A stretch of 64,000 nucleotides of DNA, from positions 170,188-234,187 of the forward strand of contig NZ_PNQZ01000025.1 in the NCBI RefSeq assembly GCF_003994335.1, given 5' to 3'. This DNA is from Asaia sp. W19. GTDB lineage: Bacteria > Pseudomonadota > Alphaproteobacteria > Acetobacterales > Acetobacteraceae. Of the stretch, positions 53,498-62,266 are shown piece by piece (the first letter of the stretch is position 1; every line of letters begins with the position of its first letter). The position numbers and the translations under genes were made by a program. The notes below the pieces were generated by a model, which was not told where the DNA came from, ran no database searches, and saw nothing but the letters and a program-made list of their open reading frames with translations.

Positions 53498-55883
53498 GCG
53501 TGAGCTGAAAGGTCACGGCGCGGCCCGCTGCGATGCGAGAGTAGTTGGTATAGACGCGGTCATAGTAGCGCTTGTTGGTCAGGTTCTGCAGATTGGCCTG
53601 CAAATCAAGCGTACGCGTGATCTGGTAATCCGCCACCATGTCGAGGCGGACATAGGCGGGCACCCAGGTCTGGTTATTCACATTGGTATAGCGCTTGCTC
53701 ATATAGGTCAGGCCACCACCGGCCTTCAGGCGCGGCAGGATCTTGTAAGTGCTCCAGAGCGCAATGGAATTGCCCGGTGTGTAGGGGAAGCGCTTGCCCA
53801 CATTGGCATGGGTCGGGCCGCCAAAGATGACCGTACTGTCCAGATACGTCCAGCCGCCGAACATCTCCCATTTCGGCGTGATGCTGCCTGCAACGTTGAT
53901 CTCTGCGCCACGAACGCGCTGCGTCCCGGCGTCAATCTGGTTGCCATAGCCATCCGACACCTGGGCATTGGTCATCTTGCCGTCGAAGAGCGACCCTGTG
54001 ATCGAGAAACGTCCGTTGAACAGATCGGCCTTGGCACCGACCTCGATATTCTTGCCGTTCTGAGGGGCAAGCTTGTTATTGGCGGTCGAGAGCGCGATCT
54101 GGCCATCCGCTCCGGCATCGACGCCGACGGGGTTGGAGGCAGTGGCGTAGGAGAAATACAGGCTGACGGGCTTGATGGGCTTGTAGACCGCCCCGGCCTG
54201 ATAGTTGATGAAGCTCTGGTTATTGCTCAGCCCGACATTGCCCTGAACGGCAGAGGTCATGAAGCGGTCGAAGCGCACACCACCATTGATCAGAAGGTGG
54301 TCGCGCAGCATGCTCATCGTATCGAAGGCATAGGCCGAGCCGGTAGTGACATTGGTGTTCAGCGGGGCGATGCCCGGCTCGCCCAGCGTGTACGAGCCGA
54401 GCCAGGGATTATGGGCGCTCCAGCTGCCGAGATTCGTGGCCGAGATACAGTTATAGGCGATGGTGCAGGGGCCACCATTACGCAGATTATGACCGCCTGA
54501 ATCGACAACATAATATTCGTTGCGTGTCAGGCGCTCGCGCGAGAGCTCGATGCTGGTATTGATGGCGTGGTGGATCGGCCCTGTGTCGAATGTCCCGGAG
54601 ACCATGGCCTGTTCCTGGAAATTATCCGTATGGAACTTGCCGGATTTGGCTTCGAGCAGGATGGTCTGGTTGTTGACGGCCGTGCTCTGCCATTGCGGAT
54701 TGGTGGCGATATAATCGTATTGCGTGCTGGTCCATTGGAGCGTGTTCCTGAACATGAAGTCCTTGAACAGGTCGCGTTCCAGAATGATCTGGCCGAGATC
54801 GGTTGTACTGCGCTCGAAATCGCGATCTTCCAGCCCAAGCACGGTGCTGCGGGGAATTTTCAGGGGCTCGTGGGTGATCTTGCTATAGGGTGCGGAATAA
54901 TCCGGCATGTCGAAAGAATAAAGATGGTAATAGCCAAGGGTCAGGCGCGTCTTCGTGCCGAGGCCGAAAGCGAGTGAGGGGGAAACACCCCATTTATGGC
55001 CGCCAATCGGCGCACGACCCGCCGTGTCGCCATCGGCCCCCATCGCGTTGAGGCGAAATGCGGTTGTACGTCCGATCTGACGATTGATATCGAGCGTACC
55101 GCGCTTGTAGGCGGCAGTACCAAAGCCGATCTGGCCGGAGGTCAGATTGCCAAGCTGGGCTTTCTTGCTGGTGATGTTGATCTGCCCGCCCAGACCGCCG
55201 CGTCCGCCATAAACGGAGCCCGGTCCCTTGAGCACCTCCATTTCCTCGACGTCGAAGACTTCACGCTGGCTCACGCCGCTATCACGCAGCCCGTCGATGA
55301 ACATGTTGCTGTAGGAGCCAAAGCCGCGAATGACCGGGTAATTGCCGCCCGGAATGGCATAGGCATCACCGCCGCGGAAGCTGACCCCGGGCACGGTGCG
55401 CATGGCGTCCTCGAACGAAGTCGCATTGACCAGTTTCATCTGCTCTTTCGTCACGACCGAGACAGAACGCGGCGTATCGAGCAGTGAGGCGGTGAATTTG
55501 CGATTAGGGGAGATCCCGGTCAGCAGGGGGTGTGTCTTGCCGATGACGGTCAGATCCTCGCGCCCCACGCCCTTTTTCTGCGAGGCATAATTCGCGGGGT
55601 GCGCCTCCGGCGGGGGCGTGGTGCCGACAGCGCTCGATGCCGTATCGCTTTCCCGGGTAAGCGCGTGGTGGACGTTGTCGTGCCCGGTTCTGCCTTGTTC
55701 CGGGCCTTTGTGGTGCGTGAGCCTCTGATGCGAGGTCGCGCGCTTCGTGGGGTGCCCGGTAATCGGCTCGCTGGCCTGTGTCGCGACTGCGGCGAATGAG
55801 GGAGAGGACAATCCTGTGCTCATGAGCGCCAGAGCAGCAAGTGTTGCGGATCGTCGGATAAAGGACGGAGCGAGAAAATTCAT
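53487..55883 (-). CDS. TonB-dependent siderophore receptor
   Basis: The 798-residue receptor starts with signal peptide MNFLAPSFIRRSATLAALALMSTGLSSPSFA. A TonB-box-like EDLTVIG precedes the plug, which has RSVSVVTKEQMKLVNATSFEDAMRTVPGVSFRGG, VIRGFGSYSNMFIDGLRDSG and EEMEVLKGPGSVYGGRGGLGGQINITSKK. The barrel ends in VTFQLTLKM. These are features of the FhuA/FpvA-like ferrisiderophore group. The start at 55883 is chosen for the signal peptide. A Fur-like sequence at 55891-55913 supports iron control. It is next to, and convergent with, the two-component system. Confidence 0.92.
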   Translation of the reverse strand: MNFLAPSFIRRSATLAALALMSTGLSSPSFAAVATQASEPITGHPTKRATSHQRLTHHKGPEQGRTGHDNVHHALTRESDTASSAVGTTPPPEAHPANYASQKKGVGREDLTVIGKTHPLLTGISPNRKFTASLLDTPRSVSVVTKEQMKLVNATSFEDAMRTVPGVSFRGGDAYAIPGGNYPVIRGFGSYSNMFIDGLRDSGVSQREVFDVEEMEVLKGPGSVYGGRGGLGGQINITSKKAQLGNLTSGQIGFGTAAYKRGTLDINRQIGRTTAFRLNAMGADGDTAGRAPIGGHKWGVSPSLAFGLGTKTRLTLGYYHLYSFDMPDYSAPYSKITHEPLKIPRSTVLGLEDRDFERSTTDLGQIILERDLFKDFMFRNTLQWTSTQYDYIATNPQWQSTAVNNQTILLEAKSGKFHTDNFQEQAMVSGTFDTGPIHHAINTSIELSRERLTRNEYYVVDSGGHNLRNGGPCTIAYNCISATNLGSWSAHNPWLGSYTLGEPGIAPLNTNVTTGSAYAFDTMSMLRDHLLINGGVRFDRFMTSAVQGNVGLSNNQSFINYQAGAVYKPIKPVSLYFSYATASNPVGVDAGADGQIALSTANNKLAPQNGKNIEVGAKADLFNGRFSITGSLFDGKMTNAQVSDGYGNQIDAGTQRVRGAEINVAGSITPKWEMFGGWTYLDSTVIFGGPTHANVGKRFPYTPGNSIALWSTYKILPRLKAGGGLTYMSKRYTNVNNQTWVPAYVRLDMVADYQITRTLDLQANLQNLTNKRYYDRVYTNYSRIAAGRAVTFQLTLKM

Positions 55884-56238
55884 GACATCCTGCGAATATG
55901 ATAATGCGTCGCAGTTGCTATGTGTCTTTCTGTTTCCAGGCAACGGAATTTGCGCGGGATTGGGAAAGCTTAATGAAACCAGAATTCCCAGCGTTCCCGA
56001 TCCTCACGCCGGGGCAGATGATGCCAATCCTGGCCCGTCACGTTTGGCCCTGAGGCTATGGTTCAAGGAAGGAAGCTCGTGCCCAATCGGGATACGCGCT
56101 ACCCGGCGTAAGCCGTGGTGCACGTTCCTGAATAGAGCTTTCGTATCGGGGCAGGGCGATCATCATCCTATCGGGAAGATCGCCTAATCCCGCGATGTGC
56201 TTTGACCGCTCGGCGCTTGTCATCTTGTCGCCCGGTGT
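55884..56238. promoter_or_regulatory. 355-bp intergenic region with Fur-like box
   Basis: This gap lies between two genes on the minus strand. A Fur-like sequence occupies about 55891-55913, with TGCGAATATGATAATGCG reading as two overlapping imperfect half-sites, just upstream of the siderophore receptor start. The rest shows no recognisable gene. Confidence 0.5.
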
Positions 56239-56988
56239 TCAATCCGTGGACTTCGCCTTGCCTGACAGATGCGCACAGGAAGAGGCTCTCTCCTTGCGGC
56301 CAGCGGTCCAGAGGAGGGCGGAATCGAACAGGCACAATCCCTGCGGCGAAACCATGGTGAAGGTGGCATTATCGAGAAACATCATGACGCGCCGCGCGGG
56401 CGCCAGACTCTCGTAATCCATGGTCGCGCCTTTCTCATAGCCGAAGATCGCGACCTTTTCGGGTTGACCGTAAACCGTTGCGATGATTGTGGCTCCCAGC
56501 CCCGGCTTGCCCCAGCTCATGGGGCTTTGCTTGGTATAGGCATTCACCAGGCCGGCAGGCAGGCCGCCGCTCATCGGATGAGGGGCATTCACGAGCCAGA
56601 GATAGCGCTCCTTTTCTGTCTCGCCAAAATCGACGTCATGGCGCTTTCCTGTCATGGCAAGATCGTCGAGACTGTCATTCTCCCAGGTCAGGAGCGGCTT
56701 TGTGGTCTCGCGCCAGGCAGGGCTGACATTCTTGCCCGAGACGGTCGAGGAGAGAACGACCATATCCTCTGCGACTGCTTCTGGTCGGGTTTCTTCGGAA
56801 AGCGGATGCACCGTGAAGCCAAGCGAGGTGATATGGGCCATGGCGGCATCGTCCACCGTGCGATTGGGGCCGTCTGTCTTGCACAGATAGGCAATGCGGA
56901 TGGGCTCAGCCTCGGCCCCGGTGATGAAGGCACAGGGGAGCAAGGGCAGGAGTGAGAGCGCGAGACGCCGAAGAGAAAAACGAAACAT
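56239..56988 (-). CDS. Secreted protein of unknown function coupled to a TonB receptor
   Basis: The 249-residue product has a signal peptide (MFRFSLRRLALSLLPLLPCAFITGAEA). The body contains RIAYLCKTDGPNRTVDDAAMAHITSLGF, MVVLSSTVSGKNVSPAWRETTKPLLTWE, NDSLDDLAMTG, VNAPHPMSGGLPAG and MSWGKPGLGATIIATVYGQPEK. This resembles a glutamine-amidotransferase-like (ThuA-like) domain found in some secreted multidomain bacterial proteins, here alone. No catalytic triad was recognised. The ATG overlaps the receptor stop by one base (TGATG), so the protein is made with the receptor at 56988 and probably works in the periplasm on the same ligand. Confidence 0.75.
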   Translation of the reverse strand: MFRFSLRRLALSLLPLLPCAFITGAEAEPIRIAYLCKTDGPNRTVDDAAMAHITSLGFTVHPLSEETRPEAVAEDMVVLSSTVSGKNVSPAWRETTKPLLTWENDSLDDLAMTGKRHDVDFGETEKERYLWLVNAPHPMSGGLPAGLVNAYTKQSPMSWGKPGLGATIIATVYGQPEKVAIFGYEKGATMDYESLAPARRVMMFLDNATFTMVSPQGLCLFDSALLWTAGRKERASSCAHLSGKAKSTD

Positions 56989-59222
56989 CAGAATTCCACC
57001 ATGGTACGCAGCGAGAAGCGACGCGCGTCGCCCATCGAGACGAAGTAGCTGTTCACGGCCGAGGGATAATAGGTAAGGTTCGACAGGTTCTTGATATTGA
57101 ACTGGACGTTGACCTTGTGTCGCGCGATGACCCGGTCATAGGTCGCAAACAGGTCGCCTGTCGTATAGGCAGGCAGGAAAAAGCTGTTCGCTGAGTCGCC
57201 GGCGCGCTGGCCGACATAATGGGCGTCACCGCCCAAACGCAGCCTGTCCTCACCGCAAACCGGACCGAGATCGTAAGCCAGTCCGAGCGAAGCCGTGTGA
57301 CGCGCCGCGTTCCAGAGTTGCTTGCCTGCGTAGAGCGGGTCTTTGGTCGTGGCGCCGTCCATATAGGCGTAGCTTCCGATCATGCTCAGGCGCTTTGTCA
57401 CCTGACCCGCCAGATCGAGCTCTATACCGCGTGACCGTGCTGCCCCTGCCGTGCGGTAATCGGTCAGGTTGGTGGTGGTGTTATATTGCGAGACCAGCAC
57501 ATTGCGCTTGTGTATGTCGTAAAAAGCCAGCGTGCCCGTGACGCGGTTGCGCAGGGCCATTTTCACGCCGAACTCATAGGAACGCCCTTTTTCAGGCTGG
57601 AATCCTGAAGTGAGAACCAGCCCGCTCGAGAGAGGGGCAATGGTCGAGGCGGGTCTGAGGGATTGAGTGTAGCTGCCATAGAGCGACCATGAGGGCGCCA
57701 GACGGTAGACGAGTCCCGCCTGAGGCAGAAAGGCCCCGTCGCCGATATCCGTATTGGCCTTGAATGGGCGTCCACGCCCGGCAATCTGCCGGTAGCTCAG
57801 GTAGCGCACACCACCCACGACAACCCATCGCTCGCCCAGCTTGAACGTGTCGCGCAGAAAGCCTGAATAATCATGCAGATTGTCGGTCTGGTCACTGTCG
57901 CTGGCCGATATCGTGCTGGACGGGTTCTCGAGCCCATAGACCGGGTGCAGGTAGCTGAAGGTGTATTTGCTCGACTGGCGCAGCAGATCGCGACGGTAGA
58001 TCAGGCGGTATTCGCCATCCATACCGATCTGGAGCGTCTGTTTGAACCGGCCAATCGTAATGGGGCCATCCAGATAGGCGGTTCCATAAGTATCAGAACT
58101 ATAGGCGCCATGGGTGGCATCATTGCTGCGGCTGAGTGTGCCCTTTGCGACATTGACGCCTGTCACACGCAGCTGATTGGCGTCGTAGATTTCCTGATTA
58201 TAGCTGAAATTGACATGGGCCGACCAACCGGCCCCGAAGCGATGATCGAGCGAAATCTGACCCAGATGACTCTGTCCGGTCATGCGGTTGAAATTTTCAT
58301 CCAGACGACGTGTGGCTGGAATGTCGAGCGGCTTGTTGGTGCGTGGATCGAGTGCGGTGCCGCGGTCAAACGGATAGAGATAATCGCGGAACTCGTACCA
58401 GGCCGTGACCTGCGTCTTGCGTCCCAGCCATGCCAGGGAGGGAGCAATAAGTGTTTCCTGATGCATGCCGAAATTGCGCCAGTAATCCTCGGCAATCCGA
58501 TCGAGCACCAAGCGATAGGCTAGTTTGCCATTTCCGATTGGGCCAGTGGAGTCGAGCATGCCTTCGAATCCGTCCTTGCCTCTCCCGTAGGTCGAGCCCA
58601 TCAGCGAGGCGACGGTTTTGGCTTCGAGACGGGGTTTCTTGCTGACGATATTGATGACGCCGCCAGGGTCCATGATGCCGTAAAGCAATGAGGAAGGACC
58701 CTTGAGCACTTCCACACTGTTTGCAGCAGCGTTGAAACCGCGACCTTGGACAAGCGGCATGCCGTTATGCATGATCGACCCGTCGCGATTGCCGCCGAAG
58801 CCACGCTTCATGATCGTGTCCTGCGTGCCGGCCAGAGTGTTGCCTTGGGTAATGCCACTGACATTGATCAGTGCATCGTCAAGGTTACGCGGCTCCTGAT
58901 CGCGGATGACCTGGGGAGAGACAATGTTGACCACCTGCGGAATGTTCAGCACCGACGTTGTGGTGCGCAGGGTGGAGGCATCGGGGGTAGGCTGATACCG
59001 TGTATGCGTAATCTCTGGCGGCGGGGTGGCGCGCCCTGTGACCGTGATCAGCTCATCCGTTTTCTGAGATGTCAGAGCTTTCTGCGCTTTTGCTTGCCGG
59101 GTGGAGGTCTGATTAGGTGTTTGCATGCTGAGGGAAGAGTTCGGCGCTTCGCTGAGTGAGGCGGCTCGGACCGTCACAGGGAAAACACCCAGGCAGAGCA
59201 GGGGAAAGCAGTACTTTTTCAT
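56988..59222 (-). CDS. TonB-dependent siderophore receptor
   Basis: The 744-residue receptor has a signal peptide (MKKYCFPLLCLGVFPVTVRA), a TonB-box-like DELITVTG, and a plug with VLNIPQVVNIVSPQVIRDQEPRNLDDALINVSGITQGN, GFGGNRDGSIMHNGMPLVQGRGF and SVEVLKGPSSLLYGIMDPGGVINIVSKKP. The last barrel strand ends RRFSLRTMVEF with a terminal phenylalanine. These are features of the ferrisiderophore group. The start at 59222 matches the signal peptide. An inverted-repeat Fur-like box at 59311-59325 lies 89 bp upstream. It leads a two-gene operon with the secreted protein at 56239. The nearby NRPS fragment could encode a cognate siderophore; that link is speculative. Confidence 0.92.
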   Translation of the reverse strand: MKKYCFPLLCLGVFPVTVRAASLSEAPNSSLSMQTPNQTSTRQAKAQKALTSQKTDELITVTGRATPPPEITHTRYQPTPDASTLRTTTSVLNIPQVVNIVSPQVIRDQEPRNLDDALINVSGITQGNTLAGTQDTIMKRGFGGNRDGSIMHNGMPLVQGRGFNAAANSVEVLKGPSSLLYGIMDPGGVINIVSKKPRLEAKTVASLMGSTYGRGKDGFEGMLDSTGPIGNGKLAYRLVLDRIAEDYWRNFGMHQETLIAPSLAWLGRKTQVTAWYEFRDYLYPFDRGTALDPRTNKPLDIPATRRLDENFNRMTGQSHLGQISLDHRFGAGWSAHVNFSYNQEIYDANQLRVTGVNVAKGTLSRSNDATHGAYSSDTYGTAYLDGPITIGRFKQTLQIGMDGEYRLIYRRDLLRQSSKYTFSYLHPVYGLENPSSTISASDSDQTDNLHDYSGFLRDTFKLGERWVVVGGVRYLSYRQIAGRGRPFKANTDIGDGAFLPQAGLVYRLAPSWSLYGSYTQSLRPASTIAPLSSGLVLTSGFQPEKGRSYEFGVKMALRNRVTGTLAFYDIHKRNVLVSQYNTTTNLTDYRTAGAARSRGIELDLAGQVTKRLSMIGSYAYMDGATTKDPLYAGKQLWNAARHTASLGLAYDLGPVCGEDRLRLGGDAHYVGQRAGDSANSFFLPAYTTGDLFATYDRVIARHKVNVQFNIKNLSNLTYYPSAVNSYFVSMGDARRFSLRTMVEF

Positions 59223-59310
59223 GACACTCCAGAGAAGGTGGCGGGCGTGGCTTGGCGCCCGGAGGGCGAAGAGAAGCACCCTCGTTTGTCTCGTATGGAG
59301 CGGGACTACA

Positions 59311-59325
59311 TGCAAATGATTCGCA
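59311..59325. promoter_or_regulatory. Fur-like box upstream of the siderophore receptor
   Basis: TGCAAATGATTCGCA is an interrupted palindrome (TGC...GCA outer arms) of the type bound by Fur in many proteobacteria. It is followed by further TGATTATTGC-like sequence to 59341. Its position upstream of an iron-siderophore receptor supports iron-dependent repression. Confidence 0.65.
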
Positions 59326-59460
59326 TAAACATGATTATTGCCCGAGATTGGGAAAGTTTAAGGCAGCGTTACATTGCCTCCCGTAACGTCGTACCGGCGG
59401 GATCAATTCGCGCGCGACGTGGTCGCTGAGCAGGGGCGTATCTGCCGCTCGATGGGATAG

Positions 59461-59485
59461 TGGTGCGAACTATGGGACTCGAACC
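59461..59485 (-). repeat. tRNA 3'-end remnant, probable attachment site
   Basis: Read on the minus strand, these 25 bases give the 3' part of a tRNA: the T-loop GGTTCGAGTCCC, then ATAGTTCGC and ACCA. Homology to a tRNA ends inside the T stem; upstream bases cannot pair or form D and anticodon arms. Such fragments are left at one end of elements that integrate into tRNA 3' ends. By the geometry of integration, the island should lie to the right of 59485, and the intact tRNA gene at its far end. No integrase is visible in the window. Confidence 0.55.
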
Positions 59486-59918
59486 TCAATACTCTGGGTC
59501 GCCTGCATCACTATTTCCAACGATTTCAGGTTTCTTACTGTCTACGCGCTTCTTCCTGTGACTTTCTTTTCTTGTTCTTGGACAAATAATCCGGGAAGGC
59601 AAGAGCTGATTCCTAAGGTGCTTGTGGCTTGTGATTTGCTCGTCATGATCGGATGAGGTGCTGTTAGAGTTCGACATGTGGTGGCGGGTAGAGTGCTCGA
59701 TACCCACGCCCTCTATCGATCACGATACGTATGTTTTATGATCGGTAAGCGATCCGGATTTCGATCACGCGCTGAATCCGGCAGCTTCAGGACTATGGAC
59801 GTGTTTCCAGCCCGATAACGCGCTTTTGGACGAGGCTGAGAAGTGGCTTTTAGAAGGCTCAGGCATCGTCGTTGGGTCTATTTAACATCTAGATAACAAC
59901 GCCGGTCAGCTGCTTGTC
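59486..59918. other. AT-richer non-coding stretch inside the putative island
   Basis: No convincing gene is visible. GC content drops relative to the catabolic clusters. A small minus-strand frame (59486-59707) starts MGIEHSTRHHMSN but has no recognisable features. The right part may contain eroded 5' sequence of the Fic-family pseudogene that follows. Confidence 0.5.
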
Positions 59919-60540
59919 ATGCAATCACCATCTCAGGAAACGGCCCAGTTTATCGATTACTATAACAGAACGGCGCCGGGTAGGGCAGACCCTTTACCTG
60001 CGATAGACCAAGTAGGGATGGCTAATCTCTGGTTCGAAAATATTCAAGCTCTCGAGGGTGGGAATGGTCGCCTCGGGCAGGTTCTTGCTGAAAAAGCACT
60101 GGCGCAAAGCCGCGAAACCTCGATAGGGACGGGGCTACCCGCAACCATAGATACTCATAAGAAAGTGTATCAATATGAGCTGCACCGGGCGAGTACATCC
60201 GGTAATATAGAGATAGATTGCATGGTTCGCGAGCATAGCTGTTGAAGCGCAATCTAGGACGAGTTCCGCCATCGGTTTCGTTGTCGAAAAGGTGCACCTG
60301 CTGGATGATTTGAGAGAACAGTGCAATCCTCACCAAGAGAAGGCCGTGCTTCGGATGCTGGCAGACGTGAATAACGCTTTCCAAGGTGGTTTGAGTACCC
60401 AAAACTATCTCGCAATCATAGAAGCAGCCTTCGCCACAGCTACGCGTGATCTGGCGGGACCGGTCGCGCTTGGTGCATTCCCCAGAACCGAGAAGAACCC
60501 CCTATGCCCGTTACTCCTTGAAGTTTGATCGCGATATTAA
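59919..60540 (+). pseudogene. Degraded Fic-family protein gene
   Basis: Frame one (59919-60245) reads FIDYYNRTAPGRADPLPAIDQVGMANLWFENI then EGGNGRLGQVLAEKALAQS, clearly the Fic core. The motif normally reading HPFxDGNGR has become QALEGGNGR, so the catalytic histidine is lost. A shift near 60220-60229 moves homology to another frame (VEAQSRTSSAIGFVVEKVHLLDDLREQCNPHQEKAVLRML, then LSTQNYLAIIEAAFATATRDLAGPVALGAF), the C-terminal winged helix of this family. A second shift near 60495 continues as RTPYARYSLKF. The N-terminal half is missing. Intact relatives AMPylate or otherwise modify proteins; this copy should be inactive. Confidence 0.8.
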
Positions 60541-60812
60541 AACGAGCTGCTTGGGCTCGATCGGCGGGGCTGACGAACTGTCTTCGATTGGGGGTATTCT
60601 TGTTTATATTCGTTTCGGGCGTATTTAGTGCATAGCAGATTGTGGCAAAAGGTTAGATGCTTTGCGCTGGTGAGATCCGTTGTTGCTATCGCCTTAATGG
60701 TCAGTATGCGTCTAGTTAGCTGAACTCTGGGCTGAGAAAATTTTTCTCCGCTGGGAGAGGAAGATTCTCGATAATCGATACAGATCTCTCAAGCTCAAAC
60801 GCGTTAGGGGCA

Positions 60813-61639
60813 GGACTCATTACGGCGTCCAATAGATGACTGTTGCGGCGAGGCAGAGTGCCGCGAAGAAGGTGTGGGCGCAGCGGTCGTAGCGCGTGGC
60901 AATGCGGCGCCAGTCCTTGAGGCAGCCGAACGTGTTCTCGACCTCGTGCCGCCGGCGATATCGGGACTTGTCGTGCGGGATCGGCACTTTCCGGCTCTGC
61001 GTGGACGGGATGCATGGCTCGATGCCTCGTTCGGTCAGATTGCGCCGGGAGCGATTGCTGTCGTAACCGCGATCGCCGACCAGGTGGCGAGCGGAGGGCA
61101 AGCGTGGCAGCAGCAGGGCTGAGCCCTTGTGGTCACTCATCTGACCTTCGGTGAGCAGCATCGCCACTGGACGGCCATGCCCGTCGCAGACGGCATGCAG
61201 TTTCGAGTTCAGGCCGCCTCTTGTGCGTCCGATCCGACGCGCAGCACCCCCTTTTTGAGCAGGCCTGCGGCAGTGCGATGCGCCTTCAGATGTGTGCTGT
61301 CGATCATCAACTCCTCCGGGACGCCAACATTATCCGTCAGGGAGGAAAAGATCCGGGTAAATACGCCAAGACGGCTCCAACGGATGAAGCGATTATACAG
61401 CGTCTTATGCGGACCGTAGCCCGACGGCGCGTCCTTCCATTGCGCGCCATGCCGGATCACGCAGACGACGCCGCTCAGCACGCGGCGATCATCTACGCGT
61501 TTCAGACCGCGCATTTTCGGGAGATATGGCCCTAACGTGTGCATCTTACTCACAGGCAGCGTCGGCGAATCAGACATCGGGTTTCTCTTCCGATGACCGT
61601 CGAATTACATAATCTCAGTCTCGGAATGGGTCATGAGCC
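60813..61639 (-). mobile_element. IS5-family (IS1031-like) insertion sequence
   Basis: The element of about 0.83 kb contains a two-frame DDE transposase. Its ends show short related inverted sequences: GGACTCATTAC at the left (60813-60823) and, on the minus strand, GGCTCATGACC at the right (61629-61639). Exact boundaries and the target duplication are uncertain; TTA and TAA triplets flank the ends. The closest known style is the IS1031 group, first described in acetic acid bacteria. It lies inside the putative island. Confidence 0.8.
60820..61577 (-). CDS. IS5-family transposase, two overlapping frames with -1 frameshift site
   Basis: The first frame (61577 down to 61209, 122 residues) has the N-terminal DUF4096-type domain (KRVDDRRVLSGVVCVIRHGAQWKDAPSGYGP, KTLYNRFIRWSRLG) and the first DDE aspartate in LMIDSTHLKAHRTA. 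The second frame (down to 60820) holds VGDRGYDSNRSRRNL with the second aspartate and RYRRRHEVENTFGCLKDWRRIATRYDR with the glutamate. At 61247-61256 the minus strand reads AAAAAGGGGG; a -1 slip at C-AAA-AAG joins LLKKG to GAARRIGRTRGGLNSKLHAV. This is the standard way such IS5 elements make a full transposase, so it may be active. Confidence 0.85.
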
Positions 61640-62266
61640 TAGCTAATCCCGTTGCCAACGCATCTTCCGGCTCTTCCAAAGCAGCACCTGTCATATGCTT
61701 TGGCTTTTCGAGATGGCCGGTCAGCTTGCATTTCATGATCTCTGCCTGTGTGTCATGAGACGGTTATACTGGCGATATCCAAGATCGCCGCGAGCAGTGT
61801 CAGAATTGATCTGGCCTTGTGCACATGGAGTACTCGTCATGCGAGGGTCTCGTCTTGGCGGCATCTTCCCGTTCGATTGGCATGGGCGGGGAACGCGGCT
61901 CGGGTAATTTGGTGCCCAGGCTCAGATGCAAGAAGACGGTCTCCACCCGACTAAGCCATATCGCAACCAGTTACTATAAAAATGTTATGTCTCCAATAAG
62001 ATCCCTGAGTATCGCTGCAATAAAATCGCGGCCTGTTTTTTTTATCGGCGAGGGCCAAGCTCGATTATCTAAGGCTGGGCAGCTGAACGGTATAAAGGAG
62101 AGATACGCGCGTTTCGATACGCAGTATTCTCCCTTAGCAAGCGCTTCCAAATCAGCGAGGGGGTCATCCTCAGGCTCCGTAATAGGGCATAAAAAAGATG
62201 GCATCGTAAAAATAACGTTATTTGCAATATAAAAATATCGTTATAGGAAGATTGCCGAAAAACCTG
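61640..62266. other. Gene-poor stretch between the IS and the NRPS gene
   Basis: No recognisable gene. The left part (61640-61960) is moderately GC-rich and may hold gene debris; the right part becomes strongly AT-rich towards 62250. A plus-strand frame ending at 62232 (SPIRSLSIAAIKSRPVFFIGEGQ) has no family features. The NRPS promoter must lie here; AGGAAG at 62245-62250 is too far from the ATG to be a convincing ribosome-binding site. Confidence 0.45.

Noticed and set aside
53286..54500. Plus-strand frame across the kinase end and the siderophore receptor
   Set aside because: It is out of frame with the kinase and antisense to the receptor barrel.
59461..59540. Complete tRNA gene on the minus strand
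   Set aside because: Only the last 25 bases fit a tRNA; the T stem cannot pair fully and no D or anticodon arm is present.
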